A stretch of 64,000 nucleotides of DNA, from positions 62,001 through 126,000 of the forward strand of contig CALYLW010001375.1 in NCBI GenBank assembly GCA_944989445.1, given 5' to 3'. A program made the position numbers and the translations under genes. The DNA comes from Ampullaceana balthica. Lineage: Eukaryota > Mollusca > Gastropoda > Lymnaeidae. Numbering within the stretch: position 1 is the first letter of the stretch; each line of letters begins with the position of its first letter. The notes below the pieces were generated by a model. It was not told where the DNA came from and made no database searches. It saw only the letters and a list, made by a program, of their open reading frames with translations. Shown here piece by piece: positions 48,531 through 59,391 of this stretch.

Positions 48531-50290
48531 TACGTTATATAAGGATAAACTAAAAATGCATTTATTTAATTACGGTACGTTCGATCGATCTGAAATTTTG
48601 ATACGATGTATTGTTAGGTGAGACGGGTCCGTGTGCCAAATTTCAGCTTGATCGCATCACGGGAACTGGGTCATTTTTTACTTTTGTTTTTCCGCCCGAC
48701 GCACGAAGAGATGACGACAAGATTTCGAAGTTAATATAAGTGATTTAATAAAACAACCCCGTAAAAACAAAGTTTTTGACTATAAATCCCTTATATATGC
48801 GACATAACTAAAAGTATTGATTATGTTCAAACGCAACAAACATTTACAGACTGAAACCGAAATTATCTCCCCTAGCTTTAACATTGGGAAAAGGGGGAGG
48901 GGCGTGGACATGGACGGGTGTCGACAACGCGTTAACTCAACTCAAGGTGGTTTACCTGGTTAAAACACGAGATGTGTTCACCTGTGGCTGGGGTGAAGTC
49001 AAGTGACCCGTAAAATGTAAACGATAGCAACCGCTACATATAGTTTATATAGATAAACTAAAAATTCATTAATTTAATAACTGTACGTTCGATCGATCTG
49101 AAATTTTGATACGATGCATTGTTGGGTGACACGGGTCCTTGTGCTAAATTTCAGCTCGATGCCTTCACGGGAAGTGGGCCATTTTTTTACTTTTGTTTTT
49201 CCGCGGTGCCCGCCCAAGACAGACAGAGAGTCAGAGAGAGACGGCGGGGAAGTTAATACAAGGGATTTAATAAAACAACCCCGTAAAAACAAAGTTTTTG
49301 ACTATAAATCCCTTATAAATGAGACATAACTAAAAGTATTGATTATGTTCAAACTGAACCCGAAATTATCTCCCCTGGCTTTAAAACTGGGGGGAGGGGG
49401 TGTGGACATGGACGGGTGGCGTCAACGCGTTAACTCAACTCCAGGTGGTTTACCTGGTTTAAACACGAGAAGTGTTCACCGGTGGCTGGCCTGAAGTCAA
49501 GTGACCCGTAAAATGTAAACGATGGCGACCGCTACATATAGTTTATATAGATAAACTAAAAATGCATTAATTTAATTACGGTACGTTCGATCGATCTGAA
49601 ATTTTGATACGATGCATTGTTAAGTGAAACGGGTCCGTGTGCCAAATTTCAGCTCGATTGCTTCACGGGAAGTGGGTCATTTCTGACTTTTGTTTTTCCG
49701 CAGGCCCAAGACAGACAGAGAGGCAGAGACTGTGGTTAAATTAATATAAGGGATTTAATAAAACAAACCCGTAAAAACAACGTTTTTGACTATAAATCCC
49801 TTATATATGAGACATAACTAACAGTATTGATTATTTTCAAACGCGACAAACATTTACAGACTGAATCTGTCTTAACTCAACTTTGCTTCAAAACCCTGGA
49901 GGGGAAAAGTCTGGTCACCGATCGCTTGACCGAGCTCAGCGTGACACGTAAAATGTAAACAAAAGCACGCCAGTACTTCGATGGGTCGCGTCAACTCAAA
50001 CTCTCACGTGGAAAAAATAACAATAACAAACAGTGAATTTGAATTACATACGTTATGTAAGGATAAACTAAAAATGCATTAATTTAATTACGGTACGTTC
50101 GATCGATCTGAAATTTTGATACGATGCATTGTTAGGTGAGACGGGTCCGTGTGCCAAATTTCAGCTCGATCGGATCACGGGAAGTGGGTCATTTTTTACT
50201 TTTGTTTTTTCGCCCGCCCAAGACAGAGATGACGACAGAGAGACAGAGACGGCTATGAAGTTAATATAAGGGATTTAAAAAGACGTGGTG

Positions 50291-51340
50291 TCGTCGGGTA
50301 AAACCTACTTAAGGGAAAGTCGGCTTGTTTATTTTTATGAAAATTATTATAAAACAAGTAGATCAACAGCTTATTATCCCACTAATTTTTCTGATGTTAT
50401 TAGAAATTATGCTTTGCTTGATGTCGCCAAAGACCCCTAGAGAGAAAAAAATTACTCAGATTTTGAGAGATTGAAAATCGAAGCTTAAATTCTATGTCAT
50501 TTTTTATTAAAAAAACAGGGTGAGGTAAGGCCATTGAAAACTTATTAACTAAACGAAAGAGATTGTCAGGGCGAATGGTAGGGTCTCTGTGATTCTGTTC
50601 CTCTGTGATTTTCAACTGTCAACGGTTTATTTCTAGAGTATAAGAAAATCATAGACAAATCTTTTCATATTATACATGTCTATCAGGAACACTCGGTGCT
50701 AGCTGGGGAACCAGCTTTGTTGGCGTCACAAGTGCGAACATTAGAGGGGGAAAACATTATAAGAAGCCCTAAAGGGATTCAAAGGAAACGAAATTGCGTT
50801 TGCAATAGTAACAGAGGGTACGGGTCTAGGTAGGTGAGGAGCCTTCTGTAGTTTTGATTCTATGTCGTTTTCCAATGTGATAATTTAAGTTCATATATAT
50901 ACATTTCTTTCTTAAGGCCACGAGATGAAGCGGGCGTGGGCCCATTCAAAGTTGTGTTCTTTAGTTAGACGGTGAACGGTGCTCTATTCCAGTCGAATAC
51001 CGTTACTCACTGGACCGTGACTGAAGGACAAGAATGTGTATACCGCCGGCTCCTAGCCAACACAGCACGATAACAACCAAATACAAGACTGTATAGCCGT
51101 AGACGGATGAATATTTAATGAAGCACTTTACTACGCAGAACTGCAGCTAAATGCCGGGATAAATTATTCATTCGATAGACCTTGGCATACTTTCATACCC
51201 ATTTCCAAAAAAGGAATATTTCTCATGAAAAATCGTTTGAGCTAATGGTATCCACACAAAAAAACCAACAAAAAACAATTACGTTTCATTTGATTATACG
51301 TGAACACAACCTGTTAACTTCTCTGTTATATTCATTAACC
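50291..51340. other. Non-coding intron DNA
   Basis: No element recognised. 50690-51180 is less AT-rich and of high complexity, without coding signals. Confidence 0.45.
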
Positions 51341-51342
51341 CA

Positions 51343-51920
51343 GATAAACTAAATATGAATTAATTTAATAACCGTACGTTCGATCGACCTGAATTTTTGA
51401 TACAATGCATTGTTAGGTGACACGAGCCTATGTGTCGAATTTCAGCTCGATGGCATCACGGGAAGTGGGTCATTTTTTACTTTTATTTTTCCGCCCGCCC
51501 GACGACGAACGATAGACAGAGAGACAGAGACTGCGGTGAAGTTAATGTAAGGGATTTAAAAATGACCCACTTCCCGTGATGCGATCGAGCTGAAATTTTG
51601 CACATAGACTCGTGTCACATAACAATGTATGGTATCAAAATTTCAGATCGATCGAATGTACCGTAATTAAATAAATGCCTTTTTAGTTTATCTCTATATA
51701 ACTATATGTAGCGGCCTGCTATTTTTTAGATTTACGTGTCACGTTGAGTTCAGTCCAGCCATACGTGACCACACCTCCCCCGCCCCATTTTACACCAAAG
51801 GGGAGTTAATACAGTTTCAGTCTGTAAATGTTTGTGGCATTTGTACATAATCAATACTTTGAGTTCTGTCTCATATATATAAGGGATTTATAGTCAAAAA
51901 CTTTGTTTTTACGGGCTGGT
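51343..51920. repeat. Family R head-to-head palindrome
   Basis: A - strand copy (51343-51557) meets a + strand copy (51558-51889, plus linker to about 51920). The first 135 bases of each are inverted copies: 51343-51477 pairs with 51558-51693, across an 80-base spacer containing the (GACAGA)n tract. The junction reads AAGGGATTTAAAAATGACCC. The + copy has the exact core at 51641 and ends in ATATAAGGGATTT and the linker. Confidence 0.88.
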
Positions 51921-54000
51921 TTAATTTGAATCCTTAAATTATATCCCCACTCCTTTGCTCTTCTTGGTGCATCATCCCTCCTCTCATTCAATCTCTTTTT
52001 CCCTTTCATTTTCCCCACCCAGCTTTTCTAAACTGTCCAAATACCGCCTCAAAGTGCAAGATCTCCTCTCTTGCGCTCTGATGTTTATTCAACATTCGTA
52101 AGTAAGATCAATGTAAAGATGAAATTGTACAAATTTGAGCTAGCTGATACATACCTGGCGATTACAATCTACCATCGCTTTACGGTACTAAGATTTTTTT
52201 ACAGAGTAGGAGCGTAGGGGTAGAGGTGGGGAGAAAAAAACCTGTTCTGCCCCACTGACTAAGTAAAGCAGTGACGCAGCTTGAGTCCACTTAGGTAGGT
52301 CAGCGCTGAGCGGGCTGCAATGCGCTCGATACGTTTCCAATAGACGTCATCAACATGGCTACAAGCTCTAGCTTTTTTTTTCTCCCCCAAGGGTGGTAAC
52401 CCTGTCTAAAGAAACCAGATTGATACTTATTTAATATTTTTAAAATTAATTATTCTAACAGTAATATTCAAATAGGGAATTGAATATAGCTAAACGTTAT
52501 CGTTCTGACTGTTGTTTAAGATACAATATTTTGATCCAAAAAATATCCATGCCAGAATGACGGATCTACTTTTTACCAGAGGGTATATTGAGAGTGTTGC
52601 GGAAATAGAGGAGTAAAAGATCGTTGCATGCCCAATGACGTTATAAGCAACAAGTTCTTCCATTCTGGGTAATTCTGCAGTGGAAATAAATATAAGAGAT
52701 ACTAGATAAGCGTGTGCATATTACTTCTGTTTAAATTCTTTTTTTAAAAATTAATAGGGCATGTAAATATGACAAAAACAAGCTACCCGTTTGACAAGTG
52801 GAACCTTATTTTGTTCTTTTAATATTTGAAACCATTTTTTAGGACATTAGTCCATTAGTGTTTGTCTTTAAGATCTATTCTTAAATGATGATGGGTCAAG
52901 GTTAGTCTAAAAAATATATATTATTTTCTAAAGTAGTTTGCACTATGAATGTCAGGAATATATGTATGCAAAACCATCAAATCAATCATTTGTAAAAGGT
53001 AAAATTATGGGGAGGGGGGGGGGAGATGAGAGATACACCAAGTGGAAAAACTCCTGGAATGTTGGGTATATTTGTGTGTTGTAGCCTATAGTAGAGTAAT
53101 AGATGCCTGAAGGCTCACTTCAAATCGCAGTGTGAAACAGTTGGCACAATATATAAACAGATGTAAGGTCGCCGCCACCTTCTTGTTTTCGAGTCCGCCC
53201 TGTCGTCCCAGAACGGGACCAGGCCAAAACTAGTCCACCATTTTTTCGGCTTCGCATTTGAGCGTGCGAGGGCCAATCTATGAGGCAGGCTTTGCTAGGA
53301 TTTTTCTCGCCCGTCCTCTCTTATTCTTTCCGCATATCTCCCGAGCTATTGCCTGGGATAACAGCAACCCTCGCAACGCAATGGTTGTAACTTATTACTC
53401 TAGCCAGACTGATGTAAGTACATGTGAACCGTGAAGTGCGCGAATTGGGAAAACAACATTTGTTTCCCATAGTTTAATTTTTTTATTATTATTATGTGTT
53501 TATAGCGATGACGTCCGCCGCCATCACATTGTTGTTATTGTTAATATATTTCGAGAATCGATTACCCCGTCTCATTATGTCATCAAGGATACATCCCAAC
53601 TGTGTTGTGTGGGCTAACATCGCGGCTATACATTGGACTCATCTTTTATATAATAGATGACATTATTCTGATGGCTTTGGGTGCGGTGGTGACCAGTTTC
53701 CTTATAAGTTATTCGTTTTAATTTTAGCGTATTAATTAACTTTAAGAGCCTTGTTTGTGTAAATAAACCAATTATAACGTATATAATGAAACCATGCTGG
53801 TAATAACAGTATCGGTGTGCAACGGGTGAACAATGGCCTACATTACTTTACCATTTGTTTATGGTAATGATCCCACTAATAACTCTCATCTGCTAATGCA
53901 AATGTAGCCTCGGTTAATGAAATGTGTGTGTGAATGAGGAGAAACATAGTGATCTAATCTTTAATAGAAGGACGAGGATACTAAGCGTATATATTATATA
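51921..54000. other. Non-coding intron DNA
   Basis: 52140-52430 and 53160-53420 are higher-complexity segments that could be unrecognised SINE or MITE copies; no terminal repeats or target duplications were found. G-rich tract at about 53010-53025. Confidence 0.45.
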
Positions 54001-54004
54001 TATA

Positions 54005-54040
54005 AGATATTCGTCAAATATATATATATGACGAATATCT
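54005..54040. repeat. Perfect 12-bp hairpin within an AT repeat
   Basis: AGATATTCGTCA (54005-54016) and TGACGAATATCT (54029-54040) flank a 12-base AT loop. It probably arose in a TA microsatellite. Confidence 0.9.
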
Positions 54041-55045
54041 CGTGACATATAGTTGGCTCACTTCTGTATGCCCACCAACAGTGTGAAGGGTGAGAGTGTA
54101 CACGCTATGTTATTGGATGCCAAAGATTGTTCAATTCAATTTGACGTGAGAATATGCAGGAATATAGTCAATGGTTTTATTTATGGGATGGGGGTGCGCT
54201 CGTCATAATATAAGTAGCTCAAGTAGCTAAAACATTACCCCCACAAAAAACAAAGATTATAAGAAGCTGTTTTTAACAAGTGTTAAATGTATCCATCCTA
54301 AGTATGGCCCCTTGACGGCACGTGCGTCACGCAGTCTCTATTTTCTCCAGAGGTTGTTTGATTATTTTTTGCTGTGACGATTTTTGTTTCAGTCAATAAA
54401 CCGTTACATATGTTGGAACTTTGGAACCTGAAACTATTGACAATTAACCACTGTCTTTTATACCTTACAAGTACTATCAATAAACCATACGTCTACTTGT
54501 CCTTGCATCTAGTAAACCTTAATCTAAAGCCAATAAACATCTACATCATCAAACATTGCATTTAATGGCCCTTATATCTTGACATTACATCTACTTGCCT
54601 TAACATCTACTCTATATTACTAGTTAACTGGCAACCCCCATCCCTGCACGTAACTGCCCATTGAAGCCATTGGCCTCCTTGGACCCACCGAGTCCACTGT
54701 CCTCTGTGTACTATCGTCCGTTTGACCTGAATTAGACATCTTGTTACCTTTTCTGATTCGTTTCAGTTGACACCGTTGTCAGTCCCGTCTACTCTGTAGT
54801 ATACATTACAAATCATACAAACATAATTGATATGTAAACCCTTATAATAAAATGTTGCCTGGAAGTGCCACATCAAAAACAGCTTTGGGAAACTGTGAAA
54901 AGATCGCATTCATACACTACCTACTACTGCTGTCTTATATAGTTATTCATAGGATAAATCATTTGATTTAGTTAAATTTTGTGGAGTACTTTCCCTGTAG
55001 CTGAACACTTAAGAATTTATTTTTAAAAGCGCTTTAACACTCCAA
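54041..55045. other. Non-coding intron DNA
   Basis: No gene or repeat recognised. Confidence 0.5.
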
Positions 55046-55137
55046 TCCCTCAACAAAAAAAAACAAAACAACAAAACAAAACAAACAAAAACAAAAACAA
55101 CAAAAACAAAAAAAAACAAAAAAAAACAAAAAAAAAC
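55046..55137. repeat. A-rich (AAAAC)n simple repeat
   Basis: Irregular AAAAC and A9C units run for about 90 bases and are followed by (CAG)3. This could be the tail of a retroposed element, but no body is recognisable upstream. Confidence 0.85.
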
Positions 55138-55715
55138 AGCAGCAGCGTGAACACAGTATACACACACACTACACACACAAAAACAAATGCACCATATATT
55201 TAATGTAGCAAGCGAGACACAAATGGACTATTTATAGAATAAAATAATTTCTTAATAGCTATTGCAGAATTATAACATTATTTTTTGATGTGACTAAATG
55301 ACATTTATTTAAATGATTAAACAAGCTTAAATCTGATTAACTGCCAACTCCCCTCCCTGTAAAATATGGATGGTGCTTCTAAAGCACACAGTGATGTACA
55401 TTAGTTTAAATAACTGCTGCACTCACTGGTTTTTTTCAAAGTAGTTTTACCATTAAAATTATTGCATAAGATCGAATGGAATATTGCATTGTATTTGTTC
55501 TTGCTTTCTCATGTCATTGTAGTATCAAATACATGTACTACAATACCTTTTATCTTAAACAGTGGGATTACGATTATGTGAAAATGGGGGCTGTCTTTTC
55601 TTTCATCATGGTTGGGAAAATGTGGAACTGATATGTGTCCTTCCCATGCAGAGCTCAGGGAAATCAAACTATTTAGATAGTCTGTATTATATAGAAAGCT
55701 GGCAATATACTCTTA
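55138..55715. other. AT-rich non-coding intron DNA
   Basis: No feature recognised. Confidence 0.5.
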
Positions 55716-55719
55716 CTCT

Positions 55720-56675
55720 TTTTAATTTAAATAAATGATTTTACCCAACAACATCTCAACAGGAACAAAAGTTAGGTTATTTGCTGATGATTGTATAATC
55801 TATAGAACAATTAAATCAGAAGAAGATAGCAAAATTTTACAAAAAGACTTAGATGAACTGATAAAATGGGAAACTAACTGGAGTATGTCTTTCCACCCAG
55901 AAAAGTGTCAACTGTTAAGAGTAACAATAGTAACAAAGAAAAAGAAACAAATAAATTCAAAATATTACATTCATGGAAAAGAACTGACCCAAACTAAAGA
56001 TGCAAAATACTCAGGAGTCTTAATAAATGAGAAACTATCATGGAATCCCCATGTCAATGAAGTTATTAAAAAATCAACAAAACCTTAGGCTTTATAAAAA
56101 GAAACTTCACAAATGTAATAGAGATATAAAACTAAAATGCTACCTCACTCTGGTGAGACCTGTACTAGAATATGCATCTTCTGTATGGGACCCATCCACC
56201 AAAGAAAACATTGATAAACTAGAACAAATTCAAAAAAGAGCTGCCAGATTCATTACTGGAGAATATTCAAAACTGACAAGAATAACACCATTAGTTAAAT
56301 CATTAAACCTTGAAACACTAGAGGATAGAAGAACCAAGAGCAAAGTAGTAATCATTCATAAAGCAATTAATTCTAATTTAGAAATACAACACAAAGATAA
56401 CTTAATACAACCCTCAGATAGACATAAGGATAAAAACACCTTTCTTATTCCGTATGCAAGAACAAACACATACAAGTTTTCCTTCTTCCCGTCCGGAATT
56501 CGGGCGTGGAATGGGTTGCCTGAAGAATCCAGGAAAACCAACACTTTATCAACATTTAAATCTCTAATAAAAATGCAGGACTAAACACAAACTATGGATG
56601 AGTGTAGGATGCAATAATCTTCTGTATAGAAGGAGCGTCTGTAAACAGATAAGATAAGATAATATCTATATATGT
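55720..56675 (+). pseudogene. CR1/Jockey-like LINE, 5'-truncated, near-complete C-terminal half
   Basis: The reverse transcriptase begins just before the catalytic motif with LPNNISTGTKVRLFADDCII. It continues through WSMSFHPEKCQLLR and LINEKLSWNPHVNEV. A shift in an A-rich stretch near 56070-56090 moves the rest to another frame. There VRPVLEYASSVWDP, QKRAARFITGEYS, RHKDKNTFLIPYARTNT and SGIRAWNGLPEESRKTNTLS lead to a stop at 56582-56584. The 3' UTR is about 60 bases and ends in (GATAA)n at about 56655-56675. A one-base insertion near 55740 also breaks YINDLPNN. No RNase H domain is present. It lies at the end of intron 1, some 230 bases before receptor exon 2. Confidence 0.88.
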
Positions 56676-56906
56676 AAAATAAATAGTCATTGATAAACTT
56701 ACTTTAATTGGGTTATTGAAATAGAATCAAAGTAATTGATTTTGGTCTAAGGTAACGTGGTTTCTTATGACCCAACACCAATAATCAATTGTGAAAAATT
56801 AAGAACATTCCTGTATGACAAACTGTATTATATTTTTTAAACCGTGTTATTCCATCATATGTGCTTGGCTTGAACATATAATATGGGCTGATTTTCTCAT
56901 ACACAG

Positions 56907-57086
56907 AGTCCCCCTCCCAAGACGGGCTCCCAGTCGAAACGTGAGCAAAAACGTCGGCCCAAGCCTAAAGATGGAACTGTACTCTTTTGTGGTGTGTGTG
57001 GAGACAGGGCGCTGGGCTACAACTTTGATGCCATCAGTTGTGAGTCATGCAAGGCGTTCTTCAGGCGAAATGCACTCAAGGCAAAG
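56907..57086 (+). CDS. Nuclear receptor exon 2: first zinc finger and P-box
   Basis: This exon encodes 60 residues (36-95 of the joined model). A basic stretch ([11 protein letters not shown]) precedes the first C4 zinc finger, whose cysteines are residues 63, 66, 80 and 83. The P-box reads [15 protein letters not shown] in place of the usual EGCKG is characteristic of the NR1J/NR1K group (insect HR96, nematode DAF-12), as opposed to vertebrate VDR/PXR. The protein should be a nuclear, ligand-regulated transcription factor. HR96 relatives respond to xenobiotics and lipids, but the ligand here is unknown. The acceptor is ACACAG|AGT and the donor AAG|GTAGAT. The intron falls between the two zinc fingers, a common receptor gene arrangement. 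A second AG two bases downstream (exon from 56909) would shift the frame. Confidence 0.93.
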
Positions 57087-57969
57087 GTAGATATAATATA
57101 TCGTTTAGGCTAGAAAATATCAGATCCATTGTATTGTTATAGCCGGCTCAAAGATAATCTTAGGCAAGAGTATTTTTATAGCTGCAATATAAAGGAAAAA
57201 TCTAATTCTCTAATTAGTAGCCTTGCCCAACGATGGGCTGCCCAAGAGCATTCTTGCATTGATCAGAACAAGCTAAAATAAAGTTATGTAGTTAGTAGAA
57301 TTAGAACATAAGAAATTAAGGTAATGTGGTTACCGGATAGTATATCCTCTTTCACCACTTCTGCTAACATAATAAAAATTAAGAGTCTTTTGCTAGATGC
57401 TCAATCATTTTTTCAAATCAAAGTTAGACTTAAAAATGGCCAAGAGAACAGTTGATAAAAGAAGAGCTGCTGGGAGTCTACAGACATCTGATGTTCACTG
57501 CTACTGGTTGTTAACCTGTGCATCTCATTTGTGGAGATAATGTGGCTGTAATCGAGGAATGTAATCGGAGACAGCAGTAAGAGAATTAAGTCGTTTTTGC
57601 ACATTGAAAAATCCTGTAAGCAAGGCAGAAGCTGCAGATGGTAGAAGAATTGAAAGGCATAACTTCAAAGTAGACATTTTTAACCAAAGTAAAATCACAA
57701 ACTAAAGTTATTATTTCTTTTAAAGCAAGACTTATTGTGGTGGAGGTGATCGCAAAATCAAACCAATCATTTGCAGAAAAGTTTCTAAAGCAGTGCATGA
57801 TTAACTTGTGTGACATCTCTTGTTCATTAACTAGCAAAAAAATCTAGTTTAAATTTAATTATATTCTGACAACCAACATGAAGTGAAAAGGCGTTATTTT
57901 CTCCTTCACATAATATGTTTTTCATGAAGGTTCCCCTACATTTCTTTTATATCATCAACACCAATAGAC
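57087..57969. other. Receptor intron 2, upstream part
   Basis: AT-rich intron sequence without recognised features. Confidence 0.6.
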
Positions 57970-58137
57970 CAATGTTCCCTCTAAGGTTCGTTGGTCCGTG
58001 TGCAAAGTAATAAAACTCGTGCGCAAAGTTGCTCAGCATCCATTTTTGTGCAGCATTTTAGTAAATTTACTGCGCGGTAATTCAAAACTGCTGCGCGGCG
58101 TCTGTCAAACATCTGCGCTGCGCACACCTGCGCATTG
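57970..58137. mobile_element. 168-bp hAT MITE, family M1 copy 2, in receptor intron 2
   Basis: The left end CAATGTTCCCTCTAAGG and interior (TTGGTCCGTGTGCAAAGTAA, then CTGCGCGGCGTCTGTCA) match the copy at 12350-12521. The right end has diverged (GCGCATTG). An exact 8-bp duplication CAATAGAC flanks it (57962-57969 and 58138-58145). It stops about 60 bases before the exon 3 acceptor. Confidence 0.9.
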
Positions 58138-58205
58138 CAATAGACCAACAAAAAATAATTTATGGTTTTGATTATGAAAGTTGTTATTTAAACCATTTGT
58201 TTCAG

Positions 58206-58323
58206 CCTTTTACATGCAGTTTTGAGGGAAATTGTAAACTGGATGCCCACACTAGGAAGTTCTGCTCTGGATGCAGGTTAAAAAAGTGCTTTACAATCGG
58301 CATGAAAAAAGAATGGATTTTAA
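58206..58323 (+). CDS. Nuclear receptor exon 3: second zinc finger
   Basis: This exon encodes residues 96-134 plus the first base of codon 135. The second C4 finger has cysteines 99, 105, 115, 118 and 123, spaced C-x5-C-x9-C-x2-C with the usual CRLKKC end. The C-terminal extension then reads IGMKKEWIL, as in HR96-type receptors. The acceptor (TGTTTCAG|CCT) has a good pyrimidine tract and the donor is A|GTAAGC. The exon is 118 bases, so it ends in phase 1 and exon 4 completes an Asn codon. Intron 2 upstream contains a hAT MITE at 57970-58137. Confidence 0.93.
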
Positions 58324-58384
58324 GTAAGCTCTTTTTTGGTTTGAACTTGTTTAAATGTGACAAAAGTTAGGAATAGTCTTGGGG

Positions 58385-58710
58385 CTCCTTGTACTTCTTC
58401 ATCTTCTTAATCTTAAGATTATTGTGTCCTACAATTATCCATGGTTGGTGTCTAGTCTTGCTTTTTTTGTTAGGGTTCGGATTGTTGATAGTGTTTTGGT
58501 TTTCCTAGTTTGTTCAAGAAACACATTCGACATTCAAATGCTAGATGGAAAGGAGTATTTGTATTTGTTTGTTCTTGCCTATGGAATAAGAAAATTGTTG
58601 TTATTCCTATTTCATAATATTTTACTAGAATGTTGTGTTGTATTTTCAAGTTAGCATTTAACGCCTTGTGCATTATTGCTACTTTGTTCTTCTTTCCTGT
58701 AGTGTTTCTA
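58385..58710 (-). pseudogene. CR1/Jockey-like LINE, decayed 3' end in receptor intron 3
   Basis: On the - strand IMHKALNANLKIQHN and the 3' UTR segment ACCATGGATAATTGTAGGAC followed by ACAATAATCTT align with the copy at 55720-56675. The coding remainder is broken. It is opposite in orientation to the receptor gene. Confidence 0.7.
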
Positions 58711-59391
58711 GGTTTAGTAATTTAATTAATGATGTTATCTTGTCAGCTGTAAATATTTACCAGTAATGAAATGGTGTTGACATTTAATTTACCAATAAGA
58801 AAATAAGTGCAGTTAGTGATGTTAGATTCAATCCAAATAGTGAACTGTTTTGGTTAGTTTTGTGTAAAATATATTTTGTTGGATGTTTCCCAGGGGATTT
58901 TTTTTAAAGATAGCTTCTCCAAGCTGTAAATGTATATTACTTTCAATGGACAATAATGTTTATGTTTCAGATCTTTTTCTTGAAATTTGAGCGTCACATC
59001 TATCACTCAACTCTGTGAAATCATAATTTACTTACACTGTTCATGTGATAAAATGTAATTGTGAAAGGGGAAAAGTTTATAATAGCCTATTTTTAAATGA
59101 GTGGTTTTATGTATTCATGAAAATACCTTGCATTTCATTTAAATTGCTTGAGTTTGATTATTTTAAGCAGTTGTGTTACATGCTAAGAAATGTTATTTCT
59201 GTTTATAGAATTTATAAGACCTAAGTTATATTGATGATGGAACAATATTTTAATGTTGATGTTTTTTTAAAGCAATGTAGAATTCTTCCTTTGTTGTATG
59301 AAGTATGAACAAGTTATTGTAAATAAACAGTACTATCTATATATAAAATATATTGATTAATTTGCCACAATTTCTGAAACTTTTCCTTTAG
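58711..59391. other. Receptor intron 3, downstream part
   Basis: AT-rich intron with no recognised feature; it ends at the TTTCCTTTAG acceptor. Confidence 0.6.

Larger units (their letters stand above)
47095..50290 (-). repeat. Family R tandem array: four bodies with linkers
   Basis: Four bodies in - orientation lie at 47208-48746 (split by an RTE insertion), 48784-49267, 49306-49756 and 49794-50276. Their native lengths are about 478, 484, 451 and 483 bp. Each is bounded by AAATCCCTTATAT at its left and ATATAAGGGATTT or a close variant at its right. Neighbours are separated by conserved 37-38-base linkers containing CGTAAAAACAAAGTTTTTGA. Each body carries the core (TACGTTCGATCGATCTGAAA, at about 48577, 49084, 49582 and 50094), a CACGGGAAGTGGGTCATTT segment and a (GACAGA)n tract. 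No coding sequence is seen. A partial unit lies at 47095-47170. Confidence 0.88.
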
